Source of the DNA: Whalleya microplaca
Taxonomy: Eukaryota > Ascomycota > Sordariomycetes > Xylariales > Xylariaceae
NCBI GenBank assembly: GCA_022497155.1
Contig: MU385727.1
Span: forward strand, 372,001 to 436,000
Direction of reading: 5' to 3'
DNA length: 64,000 nucleotides
Program-made: the position numbers and the translations under genes
Part shown: one piece after another, positions 43,799 to 54,402 of the stretch
How positions within the stretch are numbered: position 1 is the first letter of the stretch
How the letters are laid out: every line of letters begins with the position of its first letter
Notes under the pieces: generated by a model
Database searches by the model: none
Seen by the model: only the letters and a program-made list of their open reading frames with translations
What the model was told of the DNA's origin: nothing

Positions 43799-46082
43799 AT
43801 GTCTGTACGGGTGGTAGCGAGGATACGTCCACTCTTGGAAAAGGAATTGGACAAGGACATCATTGTACACGCAGCTAGCAGCGACGATGGCAGGTCGAGC
43901 AATGTGATCAAGATACCCAGTCCCAAGAATGAAGCCGAGGAATTCTCCTTCACCTTCAACAGCGTCTACGACCAGCCCACAACCCAAGAAGAGCTGTTCG
44001 CAGCCGAAGGTACGCCTCTCTTTTCACCTCTTCTTCCTCCCTATCGTGGAAGGGAAGCCATAACTCAACCATTGGATACTTGCAGTCTCTCCTCATCTTA
44101 AGTCCCTCTTCCAAGGCCTCGACGTGACGATATTTGCTTATGGCGTGACGGGAACCGGCAAAACCCACACAATGCGCGGTGGCTTGAAGCTGGCCGAACG
44201 CGGTGTCATCCCTAGACTCCTAAGTGGTGTTTTCCGTAGGGCAAAGAAAATCATGAAGGACTCCGATGACGAGACAACCGTGTCCGTTGCCCTATCCTAC
44301 TACGAAATCTACAATGACAAGGTCTTCGACCTACTCGAGCCGCCAGAGAAACGGACACCTTCCGGTCTACCCTTGCGAGCAGAGGCCAATGGCAAGACCG
44401 TCGTTGCTGGGTTGTCGGAGCGTCCCTGTGAAGACCTTAAGGATTTCGAGCGGTTATATATCGAGGCTAACAATAACCGCATTACGGCTGCCACAAAGCT
44501 CAATGCACACAGCAGCAGAAGTCATGCCATCATACGGGTAAAGCTCACCCAAACCACGGGAGATATGGTCCGACAAAGTACAGCCTCAGCCATTGACTTG
44601 GCTGGCTCTGAAGATAACCGTCGAACGGATAATGGAAAAGAGCGACTGATCGAGTCTGCTGCCATCAACAAAAGCTTGTTCGTATTAAGTCAGTGCATCG
44701 ACGCCATCTCGAGAGGCGAGCGACGGATTCCTTTTAGAGAATCCAAGATGACGCGTATCCTTTCGCTCGGCCAGAACAATGGCATCACAATCATGATTCT
44801 TAACCTTGCTCCTATCCGAAGCTACCACCTAGACACCCTTAGCAGCTTAAATGTTAGCTCAAGGGCAAAACGAATCGAAGTCCGTGAGATCGAGAATGAA
44901 GTCGTCTTCAAGCAACCTCCGCGCACCAATTCAAACGCTTCCGGGTCTAACATCCCCAGGCAGCCTTTGCGGCCCCTCGCCAATGCGCATAACATCCACT
45001 CGGGAGCGGCCGCCACGAAGCAGTCAGAGAAACAGTCGGATCGGCCCGTAAAGGCATTCAACGTCTATACTGACCGATTAAAACCTGTGGCTACATCACG
45101 GCCGGCGAACACGGCTATCAAGCGGAGTCCGCCTCCGCAGAAGCGCCCGGGTCCCTCCGATTCGGAGAGCGGTAGCCGACCCACAAAAATCACACGCCCG
45201 GAGATCCCCCGCCCCAGTGCGGTACCCCGGTCATCGAAACCATCTCAGGGGCCCCCACCATCTCAGCCCTCGATCTCCGCAGATCAGATCGAGGCCATGG
45301 TCGAGAAGAAGGTCAGTGAAATCCTGGCCTCCCGGACGCAGTCCGCCCCGCCACCGCCGCCAGAAATCAGCGACGCAGTGCAGAGGCGCCTCGAGGCCCT
45401 CGAGAGACGGATCGATGACGGGCGCCACGACGACACGCGCTCCGATGGCCTGCGCTTCCTTCTCATGGCCCGCCAGCACAAGGAGCGCGGCGAGGACGCC
45501 AGCGCGCTCAAGATGTACGAGATGGCGCTGCCCTTCTTCCCCGGGCAGGCGAAGTTGCTCGGCAAGATCGAGAAGCTGAAGGCGCGAATCGAAGCCCGGC
45601 GAGACGGACGAGCCAGCGACGCTATGGACGATGTCGCCGACGAGCGCCCGCGCACAGCCGAGAGGCGGACTAAGAAACACCACACCCTCACCCGACAGAC
45701 CACCGACGACGACGAAGACTACCAGGGCGCCGAGGCAGACGACGACGAAGAAGAAAAGGAGAGCGCCGCGACCAAGAGCCGCAAGCGGAGCAAGCGCGCT
45801 AGGGCGGCGAAGGCGTCGTCCCTGCCCGAGTCCACGATCGAGGAGGACGGCCCGCTGGCCGAGACCCTGCTGGACATCATCAACTCGCGGAACACGGAGC
45901 TGATCATGAGCCTGCAAGGGTTCGGGCCCAAGAAGGCCCGCGACCTCGTCGAGTACCTCGACCTCATGGACGGCAGCCGGCGCATCGACTCCCTGGCCCA
46001 GCTGCGCGGCGTCCCGGGCATGGGCGGGCGCGCCGTCGATCGCGCGTACGAGGGTCTGGCTGCCACTGGACGGGCTTATTAG
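43799..46082 (+). CDS. kinesin-10 (Kid/KIF22-like) motor protein
   Basis: Two exons, 43799-44009 and 44086-46082, phase-1 intron of 76 bases; 735 aa. N-terminal motor domain: SVRVVARIRPLLEKE, P-loop GVTGTGKTHT at 90-99, switch I LNAHSSRSHAI, switch II IDLAGSEDNRRT, and FRESKMTRIL. After the neck comes a Pro/Ser-rich linker, a short coiled coil (QRRLEALERRIDDG), a TPR-like helical hairpin (LLMARQHKERGEDASALKMY), an acidic/basic stretch, and a C-terminal helix-hairpin-helix (LQGFGPKKARDLVEYLDLMD, LRGVPGMGGRAVDRAYEGL). The motor plus C-terminal HhH is the kinesin-10 arrangement: chromosome arm motors that bind DNA and microtubules. ATPase residues look intact. Upstream start fixed by the first exon, since the downstream frame alone would lack strand beta-1. 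Confidence 0.93.
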
Positions 46083-47255
46083 CGAGGGATTTGCGGTTCG
46101 AGGTTTTGCTGCTGCTATTGCTGCTGCATTTTTTATCTTCTTTTCTCTTCCCTTTGTATGAGCTTTTTTCCCTTGCGTCACCTAGGGTGCATCATATTGG
46201 GTGTTTCTGTTCCTCCTTGCGGTTCTTCCATCCATCCATCCATCCATCCAACAGGCTTTGAATAAATAGGGCTGCGCATTGGCATTGGCATTGGCGAGGC
46301 GTTTAGGGGAAAGGGGGTTAGGGTAGGGCGCATTTGTTTTAAACTTGTTTTGTTAGGTAGTCAGTCGGAATACAGAGATCGCAGATCGTGTTCAAGTTGT
46401 TGGTACTTACTACGTGTGTGTGCTGTCAAACTGGTGATTTGTGTGATAGTTGTTCGGTTCTGTGAGGAGTCCCTGCGGCTCTTGCGGGCAATTACCTGGC
46501 GGGGAGGAGTTCGTCGAGCTTCGCTGTGTACATAGTATCTCGATTACAGCTAGGCAGCTTCTACCGGGTGTAAGTTTCTGGTGAGACCTGAGGCAGCTTT
46601 CATGTAAAGGGCGGGAATGCTAGCCTGAATTCATAGACTTGACGCGTTTTATGCCTAAATTTCGTCGCATGGCATTAGAGGATTTCCACACTGGTAGTAC
46701 GGCCATGTGATGGTCATATGATAAACCTACTATGCGACAAATTCCACAGGCTTTTTATGCAAGCGCCAGAGCAGCGCTTAGCAGCTCGTAATGGAGACAG
46801 ATATATCAACATAGAGCAGATTCATAGGGAGCGTAATGGTTCGGTCGAGTGCAACGTGAAGCCCGATGCCGGCAGCGCCGGCCATATAAATATAGGCCCG
46901 CACTCACCCCATAATCCGACCTTGATATTCCAAGTCTAGTGTCATTCGCAAAACAGACTTTGTCTTCTTGGATGCTAAATGTAGACGTATGTTTGCTGAC
47001 TATGTAGACATTTATGGCCAAGACAACTTATGTTAGAGTGCTTGTAAAGCATGCTCAAACGGTTCCGTAACCTTTGATCTTCATCCTGATGCGTAGATAC
47101 TCTCCCTAAATCCAACGGGCGTATTACCACCACACATTATCTAAATCTGCTACGAGAGGTAACATCACTATGGAACATATTCCCTCAGCCATTCTTCACC
47201 AACCCTGAGCTGCAACTATCTCCACGCGCTACTCAAACAATCAAAAATCGGGGTT
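46083..47255. other. intergenic between convergent kinesin and P450 genes
   Basis: No gene seen. Holds both 3' ends and a TCCA microsatellite. Confidence 0.6.
46227..46250. repeat. TCCA microsatellite
   Basis: Six exact TCCA units in the kinesin 3' flank; a shorter GGCATT repeat follows at about 46278-46294. Confidence 0.9.
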
Positions 47256-49234
47256 CTATAGCTCATCGGCACCACTCTTCTCCCAGGGGTGCAGCGTCTC
47301 AGCTTGTAGTATCAAAGCCTCGTGTTCTGGGCTCCTAGGCTTAACAGTAGCCTTAAAGGGGATAGGATAACTGAGAGCGCCCGGCTTCCAGCGTAATTCC
47401 GGTTCTATCTCCTTGCCAGCCTCATCCCTGGCTTTTGTGACGTTGAAAACTGCCAGGGAACGTGCGATCATCAGCCATACAGATGCCTCTCCAAATAACT
47501 TGCCAGGGCATATTCGCCTTCCGAAGCCGAATACATAGTTGCGCGGGTCTGGGCAGGGGTCAGGGTCAAGGTGGCGCGAAGGATTGAAAGACGATGGGTC
47601 GTGATATACGGCTGGGTCATGCGTGAACCACCTGCATGAGTTGTAGTCAGCATTGGCAAAGTCTTATAATTATATACCTCGAACTTTCACTTACCAGATA
47701 TTTTGGATAACCATGGCTCCTTTGGGGATAAAATAGCCTTCACAGATATCATCTGCGGTGGTAACATGCGGAATGCCCATCGGTACGACCGGATGAAAAC
47801 GTAAGGCCTCCTTGGTAACTGCGTCGATGTATGGAAGATTTTCGCGGTCCTCGAAATTGGGCAGTCTGCCCGATCCGACAACGCGGTCGATCTCCTCCTG
47901 TGCTTTGAGTTGTACTTCTGGATTCACTAGCATAGCCAAAAAGAATGAAGACAATACGCTCACGGACTGCTTGGAGTTTAGCTCAATTCATAATTCATCT
48001 GCTGAACACGTAGATGAACATGGCGAACAATCTAAATGAAAGAGAGAAAACAAACTTACCGTATCAGATCCTCCAGCGTAGAATGCGGAAACACTCCATT
48101 TAAGCACAAAGTCCTGCTCAGCATCTATTCCGTCGCCTGCTTTCTCATACAACGTGGATAGGAAGGATTGCTGATGGCTTCCTTGCACCATTCGCCTCTT
48201 CACGAAGTTTTTGGGCTTGTTAACAAATTCTAAAAGCGCCGATTTGGATTTTTTAGCTATTTTCTGAAAACCCGCCCCTGGAATCCATTCAGGAAAATAT
48301 CGCACTATATACCGTCAGCGGTTCTATAACAGTTGGATTGTGGCCGATGTGGAGACATACAGAATGGCATTATGTCCACGATATAGGCCCCGGGATTCGC
48401 AGCAGCTGCAAAGTTCTCAACTACCCTCTCAGCAAGCTCGACGAGTGGATCTTCCTTATGCCAGTCGATTGGATAACCGTACCCGGTCTTGAGAATTATA
48501 GCCCCAGCTTCACTGCGGTCATGTTATTATTTAGCTTTACCGCTCATGAATGCAATAGTTCGAGGATATCTCACGTTCTTATGTGTTTGATAAGGTCCTC
48601 TGGCTCCTCTAGAACGCGAAGTAGGAAGCGATGTACCTCCGCCTCCTGTATGGGATTCATACGCGAGAGGGTTGTCTTCAAACCAATAACGGAGTGCATT
48701 GCTTTTCTTGAGGCACGCCATCGATCGTTCTGTTGCAGAAGAACTGTGGAATTTTCCCAACCCACCCTAAGATATCGAAGGTCTTTAGTATATACAATGG
48801 CGAATATAAAATCGTTGTTAAACTTACATTTCACCTAAAAAAGTCATCTTGGGACGCGACGAATAAATGTTAGATCGTTTTTCCAAGAGCTCGAAAGCTA
48901 ATTGGGCAGAATTTAGAATGACGATGGTAGTACCCAGAGTAGTAACGGAGCTTATGGGACCTTTTTGTCAAGACTCAGTCGCAGCTTTGACCTTAGTATT
49001 AGGTAAGTTACAAATGGGATTCTCACCATATAAATCCTTGTGTTTGGCCCAAAACTCCCATCCTGGTTCGCTAGGGGATGGTAGATCTGTGAGGTTGCCT
49101 ACTATCGGCCATGGCTTAGGCCCAGGCGGTAATGGACGTGACTGTTTGTTTCTAAGTAGAAGCCCCCTCAATCCGACTAAGATCACTCCTATGAGGAGAG
49201 TATTGATGATGACAGTCGTCGTAGCCATAGTCAT
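47256..49234 (-). CDS. cytochrome P450 monooxygenase
   Basis: Seven exons: 49234-49027, 48960-48828, 48766-48575, 48512-48361, 48304-48060, 47966-47695 and 47631-47256; all phases agree, 525 aa. An N-terminal membrane anchor (TTVIINTLLIGVILVGLRGL) leads into the hinge PLPPGPKPWPIVGN. The I-helix has AFYAGGSDTSVS (oxygen-binding A/G-G-x-D-T), the K-helix has KEALR (ExxR), and the heme loop is FGFGRRICPG with the Cys ligand. It therefore looks catalytically complete and ER-anchored, needing a CPR partner from elsewhere. It resembles the OrdA/O-methylsterigmatocystin-oxidoreductase-like group of fungal P450s; the substrate is not predictable. A small same-strand ORF lies 137 bases upstream. Confidence 0.93.
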
Positions 49235-49371
49235 GGTTGAAAAAGTGTGACCGACTATGTATAGGAAAACGGAAAGGTGATTGACGGGTTCGATATCATG
49301 CTAGAGGTGACCATGTAGCCGATATATAAAGCAAAAACTGCCGTAGTCTAAGCATTGAATCGCTATGTCAC

Positions 49372-49647
49372 TTAGCGTTTCGTTGCATAATGGAACCTCG
49401 GGTACACCAACCCGTCAGCTTGTGTTACCGTGATAGGATGATATGGTGCATGAGGATATTCTGCTTTATAAAAGTCGAGGCATGATTGGAGAGGATGTCT
49501 CATAATCCGATGGCGAAATGACATATCGATCCAAGGTGCGTGCTTCTGTATGTATCGTAACCCATTAAGCAGCTGGCCGCTGGCCAAGCCTTCTACCTGC
49601 GTGCGCCATTTCGTAATATCTTGTTTCTTCTCTTTCAAAGTCTGCAT
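49372..49647 (-). CDS. small protein or last exon, unknown
   Basis: An open frame of 91 codons from the ATG at 49647, with well-mixed protein-like composition (KKQDITKWRTQVEGLASGQL, LNGLRYIQKHAPWIDMSF, LQSCLDFYKAEYPHAPYH). I recognise no family. TTTAAAG just upstream of the frame could be a splice acceptor, in which case this is the last exon of a gene whose other exons I could not find. It lies on the same strand as the P450 and just upstream of it, so it might be a partner gene. Chance ORF is also possible. Confidence 0.35.
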   Translation of the reverse strand: MQTLKEKKQDITKWRTQVEGLASGQLLNGLRYIQKHAPWIDMSFRHRIMRHPLQSCLDFYKAEYPHAPYHPITVTQADGLVYPRFHYATKR

Positions 49648-51218
49648 ATAGCGTATCACCTTTAAACGTAGCTTATCTTAGAAACTATGTTTCTCTCAGG
49701 TTGGGGTATTACCTGGTACTTGTTGGTAGTTGGAAGTTGGTATCAATAGCTAATGTGATTGGGGGATTGAAGTAGCAACAATACTATACATAGTATGCGT
49801 TTGAACAAGGAACGTCCAAAGGCTGAGTACCTAAGCACTCCTCGGCCAAAGCTACCATCTCAAATAGGGTTTAAATTTCCGTTATGGGCATCATACAGTG
49901 AAAGAAATAGCTAGTCGGCTGCATGGTCCGCAAAGATCCCCCTTGAGGTTGGTGTGCCGAAGAAGTACATCAGAGAGCAAATTCGGTCCTGTGATGCCAT
50001 CTTCTATCAGATGAGACGCATAAGCGCCGATAATCTAGGCTGTCAGCACATTGTCAGTTGTCGAGCTTATCCGGGGTGATAGAAACATAAAACGTAGATT
50101 ACTACAGAAGATCTGATGGGGAATATAGTTAAACAATGACTTTCCTAAGGTCTGAGGCCTCTGGAGACCCCTGTTAAACCATTTTACCCCTCTCGTTATA
50201 GCATCTCAACGATGTCGCAGTGTAGCGAGGTGGCTTGCATGTCACATTATCTCACATCTGTATGAGATGGCGTTCAGCCCAAACCTGATTCTCAAGAACG
50301 GTAACGAGGTCCACGTCAACAAAGCTAGAAGTGGCCAAGGTCACTTCGATGGCAAGAGAATTTGCAGCCAAACGCGCTCTGGACCGGCTGTCATAATTGA
50401 CTAGGCATATTATCTCGAAGCTAAAAGCGAACCGCAGTCTATCATACGTTACGATAGAGTTAATAGCAAGCATAATTTATCCATTGACCAAACTCATTAT
50501 ATTAGATAGTCCTAAGAGATGGTCTGATAGAAAGATGGCCTACAGCTGTATATTTATGTGGCTTAACTTTATAGCTATTTGGCTACCAAGTTACCTCAGA
50601 GTAAATGTTACACTTAGTTTTCTTCTTCCTACCGCTATTGAAGCGCAAGTAATGGTTCAATACGTTGAATATAAATGTTGGGCAATGCTGACTTATGGCT
50701 TCTTCGCCCGTTATTCAGTTACCAGTCGTCCCTGAAAGCCAAATGCCACTTACAAGATATCTGTAGCTAGGAAACCTCGATACCTATGGCCAAAAATAAG
50801 CTTTTGATACTTAACTTACGAGTTAGTAAAGCAGGAGCAAGTGATGAAGTGAATGATGAAGTGAGGGATGATGGGGAGGTCCTCCCGAGGTCTCCCACCA
50901 AAAATGGTATATATACCTTCAGTATGCTGGCGCATCCTCCACAACTGTGTACCTGCCCACTAGCAGGATGTTATCTCTTGTAGAAATAAAGTTAAAATGC
51001 TGACGTGTTGAAACTTAAGAAAAGGTAGGAATAAATATAACCGTTCAAGTCTCCCCCAATAATAGTTAAAGCTGCCTAGATACTCATACATAGATTACCT
51101 TCTCAAGCATGCATTCCCCATTGCCAGCCTTACTACCTACATTACCAGTTCAACTCATCGTCACTAGACAATCTGTACCTCGTTCAAACTTACTAGAATA
51201 CCGAAATATATACGAAAG

Positions 51219-51879
51219 ATGTCAGTAACGAAAGCGTCCGACCTAGAAAGCCCTATCCGAGCGGGAAACCCGCCATTCGAATACCCACGCTCTCTTTCCC
51301 TAGAGCTAGAGAACGCCGTTAGTCTTCTGAAAGCGAAAACGAAAGAAAAACTACAATGATACTAGTACCGAGTCTGTGGTAACTACAAAGGAATAGATTC
51401 AGGAGCTTTTAGCCCTCAAGGATATGAAGGGTCAACGGGTTATGAGCCCGTTGACCGAAAGCCGGGCGAAGCAAATCCTAGCGGATTTTAAAAAAGCAGA
51501 GGACTATACCGAAGGGTCCGAGGGGGCATGGGACATTGACTGCCCGAAATACTCTATCGACTCTGAAGGAAGAGATGAAGAGGAAAATAGAGGTCGACGC
51601 ACAATACGCAGAATGTCGAATAAACGGGAATAAGTAGCCCACGATCGGTTTTACTCAAGATACGGCGACTATTTTGCTGTAACCCTGCAACAGCTTCGCA
51701 CCGAAGCTATGAAAGTGAACAAAGAAGCCAAAAAATCAGCGAAAAGACACCGAATCAGACACTCACGTTCTTGCGAGGCTGGTGGGATTGAAGCAGAGGA
51801 CAGCTACCCCCTCCTCATAAACGACCCAACACTCCGGGCCCCGCACGTGCCTGGGAGTCTACAGAAGCCAAGGCCATGA
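51219..51879 (+). pseudogene. decayed ORF of about 220 codons, transposon-like
   Basis: Begins with an ATG and 46 open codons (MSVTKASDLESPIRAGNPPF...), ends that frame at 51357, then continues after a +1 shift from 51355 to a TGA at 51877. Inside the second frame there are two stops, TAG at 51394 and TAA at 51631, but sequence on both sides stays protein-like and charged (LTESRAKQILADFKKAEDYT; RFYSRYGDYFAVTLQQLRTE; MKVNKEAKKSAKRHRIRHSR). Both stops could come from CAG or CAA by a C-to-T change in a CpA context, as repeat-induced point mutation makes. It is reminiscent of a retroelement gag protein, but I cannot name a family. Confidence 0.45.
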
Positions 51880-51943
51880 AATTCTTTACGACACAACCAT
51901 GGGTTAAAATAGACTAGAGACTCGAAGAAAAGGAGAAACTGGT

Positions 51944-52006
51944 GTAGTAACCTCTGAAGGTGATGTAATAACTCTTGAAGTTAGTATAATAACTGTTTGG
52001 GTCTAG
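51944..52006. repeat. three imperfect 21-bp tandem units
   Basis: Units beginning GTAGTAACC, GTAATAACT and ATAATAACT align over 21 bases each (shared core TAAYWACTSTTKRRG). They lie 65 bases after the decayed ORF and could belong to a terminal repeat of the same element; no second copy was found in the window. Confidence 0.55.
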
Positions 52007-52714
52007 GATACAAAAGTGCGACCAACAATACACTCGATACTTTTGTCTCAAGTGATTCATATACAATCTCGAGGCTCAAATCTATCGACTGCTTAACGTG
52101 TTATACACGCAAGAGGACTTTTACCACCTTTAGCTTTAAGTGCTCGTATCCCTAAGAGCAACAGGGCATTTCGGCAACCTCATGCCACCATTACGGCGAC
52201 AGTGTTGCTATCTCAGAGCGTGCCTCCAACTAATTCGATGAAATAGATTACACTTGCTGACATTAGGGTATCATGCCACTCTGATTTCACTTCAGGATGG
52301 ACTGATAGTCCCATCAACGACTATGCGCAACCATTATACTCATTATCTGCAACTACAATTCTTGCTTCTATTAGACCCCGGGAATCTATCGTTTGGTATC
52401 ATTAGGGGGTCGCGTGGAAGCGCCCAAGTAACCCGGTATCTAAGACAAGAAGGAAGGGGGTTGAACCGGTACCTAATCCCAAACGCCACGCCATGCAGTC
52501 CCAGACCAAATGTCTATACGGTATCAACCAATCCCAGCCTGATCCCCTTTGTTAAACAACCCTCTCGTAGCCTAAGAGCCTCTACTCTGTTTTTTATACA
52601 CGTGCTCAAACGCTCGCGCGCCTCGTGACTAAACACAAAAATGCAAACCTCCATTCATTCATCTATCCAACCATCTTCTCCCCTTTCTCCCCCCTAGGCA
52701 GGTTAGGTATCGAA

Positions 52715-54402
52715 CTAAACCTTGACCATCTTAAACCCGACCTGCAGCCACCTGGAGACGGCGAAGAAGCACATGCCAACGAGCATGACGACGCCGCTGA
52801 ACAGCTGGAGGCCGAGGTATCCGCCGCCCTGGGCGGCGAGGATGGCGCCGCCGATGGGGGAGCCGGTGAGGGCGCCAAGCGCGGCGAACAGGAAGGCAAC
52901 GCCGGTGCGCGTGCCGATCTCGCGCAGGTCCGAGATCTGCGCCACGCACGCCGGCATCAGGCTGATGAACCCGCCCGAGCTGAACCCGAACACCGCCCCG
53001 TACGCGATCGTCGCCCCCGCCGTGTGCCCCGGGATCCACAGCGCCAGCGTGATCACCCCCGACAGCCCCGAGATCAGGATCATCACGTTGTACCGCCCCA
53101 CCTTATCGCCCACGATGCCCGGGAGGATACGTCCGGGGATACTGGACGTCTTGTCAGTGTGATGTCATTGGCTGCGGTTTGCTCGGGGGAAGGAGAGAGA
53201 CGAAGGGATGGAAAGCGGGATCAAGGATAGAGAGGGAAGTGACCAATTAACTGATTGATCGATGATGACTTACCTCAACGTGTTCAAAATAGGAAGTAGA
53301 TACGGCACGAGCGTAGGACTAATGCCCTCCTCCTGCGCCTGCAGCTGCAGATAGTTGAACGGCAAGAACAATCCCCAGAAGGAGAAGAAGCCGCCAATAA
53401 CCACCATCAAGAAGGGTAGCTCGCGCAGCGGCCTGATGTAGTCGCCGACGACGAGCGGCTTCGAGCGCGGCGGCAGGCGGGACTTGACGGTGGCGCAGGC
53501 GACGCCGCACAGCGCCAGGAACATGAAGCCGAGGATGCGCATGGTCCAGGGGAAGCCGACCTCGGGGATCAGGTGGTTGACCATGATCGGGAGCAGCACG
53601 CCGCCGAGCGACGAACCCGAGACCATGATCCCCAGCGCCGCCGCGCGCCGCCGGAAGAACCAGCCCATCACGGAGTTCGTCGCCGAGTTGAAGATCGCGC
53701 TCATCCCGATCGGCGCCACCACGCCCTGCGTCAGGATGATCTGGTAGAACTCCGTCGACAGCGAGAGCATCATCAGCCCGAACACGTAGACGACCGTGCC
53801 GATGATCAGGAGGTACTTGGGCCCGTAGTTGTCGAAGAGCCGACCCATCTGCGCCATTATGCGTTAGCGTCTATCGCTCGGGTGCAGACAAACACCGCTA
53901 TCTATATACGTCGCAAAAGGCGAAGCGTGAGTCATCAAACACATACCACAGCGTTCAAGCCCGTCATCAAGAAGACCTGCAGCGACGTGATCCAGCTGAC
54001 GGTGGAGGTGCTATACGTGCTCAGGGAGTTGGTGACGTAGTACTCGAGGAAGACGCCGACGCAGTTGATGAGGCCGAAGGTGGAGAACAGCGCGAGGAAG
54101 CCGCCGACGACGACGAGCCAGGCCTCGAGGCCGCCGTCCGGGAAGTCGGCCGGGTTGAAGCCGGGGGGCCCAGGCGGGGGCGCCTGCGCGAGGCCGCCCT
54201 TCTCCATGTCGGCCTCGACGACATTCTCGGGGTCGGGGAAGATGTTGGCGTTGGTCGAGCCGGTTTGCGAATGTACGCGCACGACCTCGAGGGACGGCTT
54301 TCGCGACTGGTACGGTGTCGCCTCGATCGTGTCCCTGCCGCTGGTGGAGGCCGCGTATGGTGCCTCCTGCATCGTGGATGACCCTGTATCTGAGCCCGGC
54401 AT
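52715..54402 (-). CDS. MFS transporter, monocarboxylate-transporter (MCT) type
   Basis: Three exons, 54402-53947, 53848-53274 and 53141-52715, in phase; 485 aa. A cytosolic N-terminal tail of about 90 residues leads to [20 protein letters not shown], the D-G-G-x-x-A-W signature of fungal MCT proteins. About twelve hydrophobic helices follow, with [20 protein letters not shown] across the first junction, [20 protein letters not shown] (the MFS loop after TM4), and [20 protein letters not shown] across the second. It is a plasma-membrane or vacuolar carrier. Relatives move monocarboxylates, riboflavin or metabolites (efflux proteins of biosynthetic clusters); the substrate cannot be told. Strong GC bias makes long antisense frames. 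Confidence 0.92.

Larger units (their letters stand above)
49648..52714. other. AT-rich region with transposon-like debris
   Basis: No intact gene in 3 kb. The region is AT-rich compared with the genes on both sides and includes a decayed ORF (51219-51879) and a 21-bp repeat (51944-52006). Short frames at 50.4-51.0 kb and 52.25-52.63 kb have no recognisable content. Confidence 0.55.

Noticed and set aside
43799..44101. Kinesin exon 1 read through into its intron as a separate 100-codon gene
   Set aside because: The GTACGC donor at 44010 and TGCAG acceptor at 44085 restore the conserved motor sequence.
45231..46181. Minus-strand frame of 316 codons opposite the kinesin tail
   Set aside because: Antisense shadow of a clearly homologous kinesin sequence.
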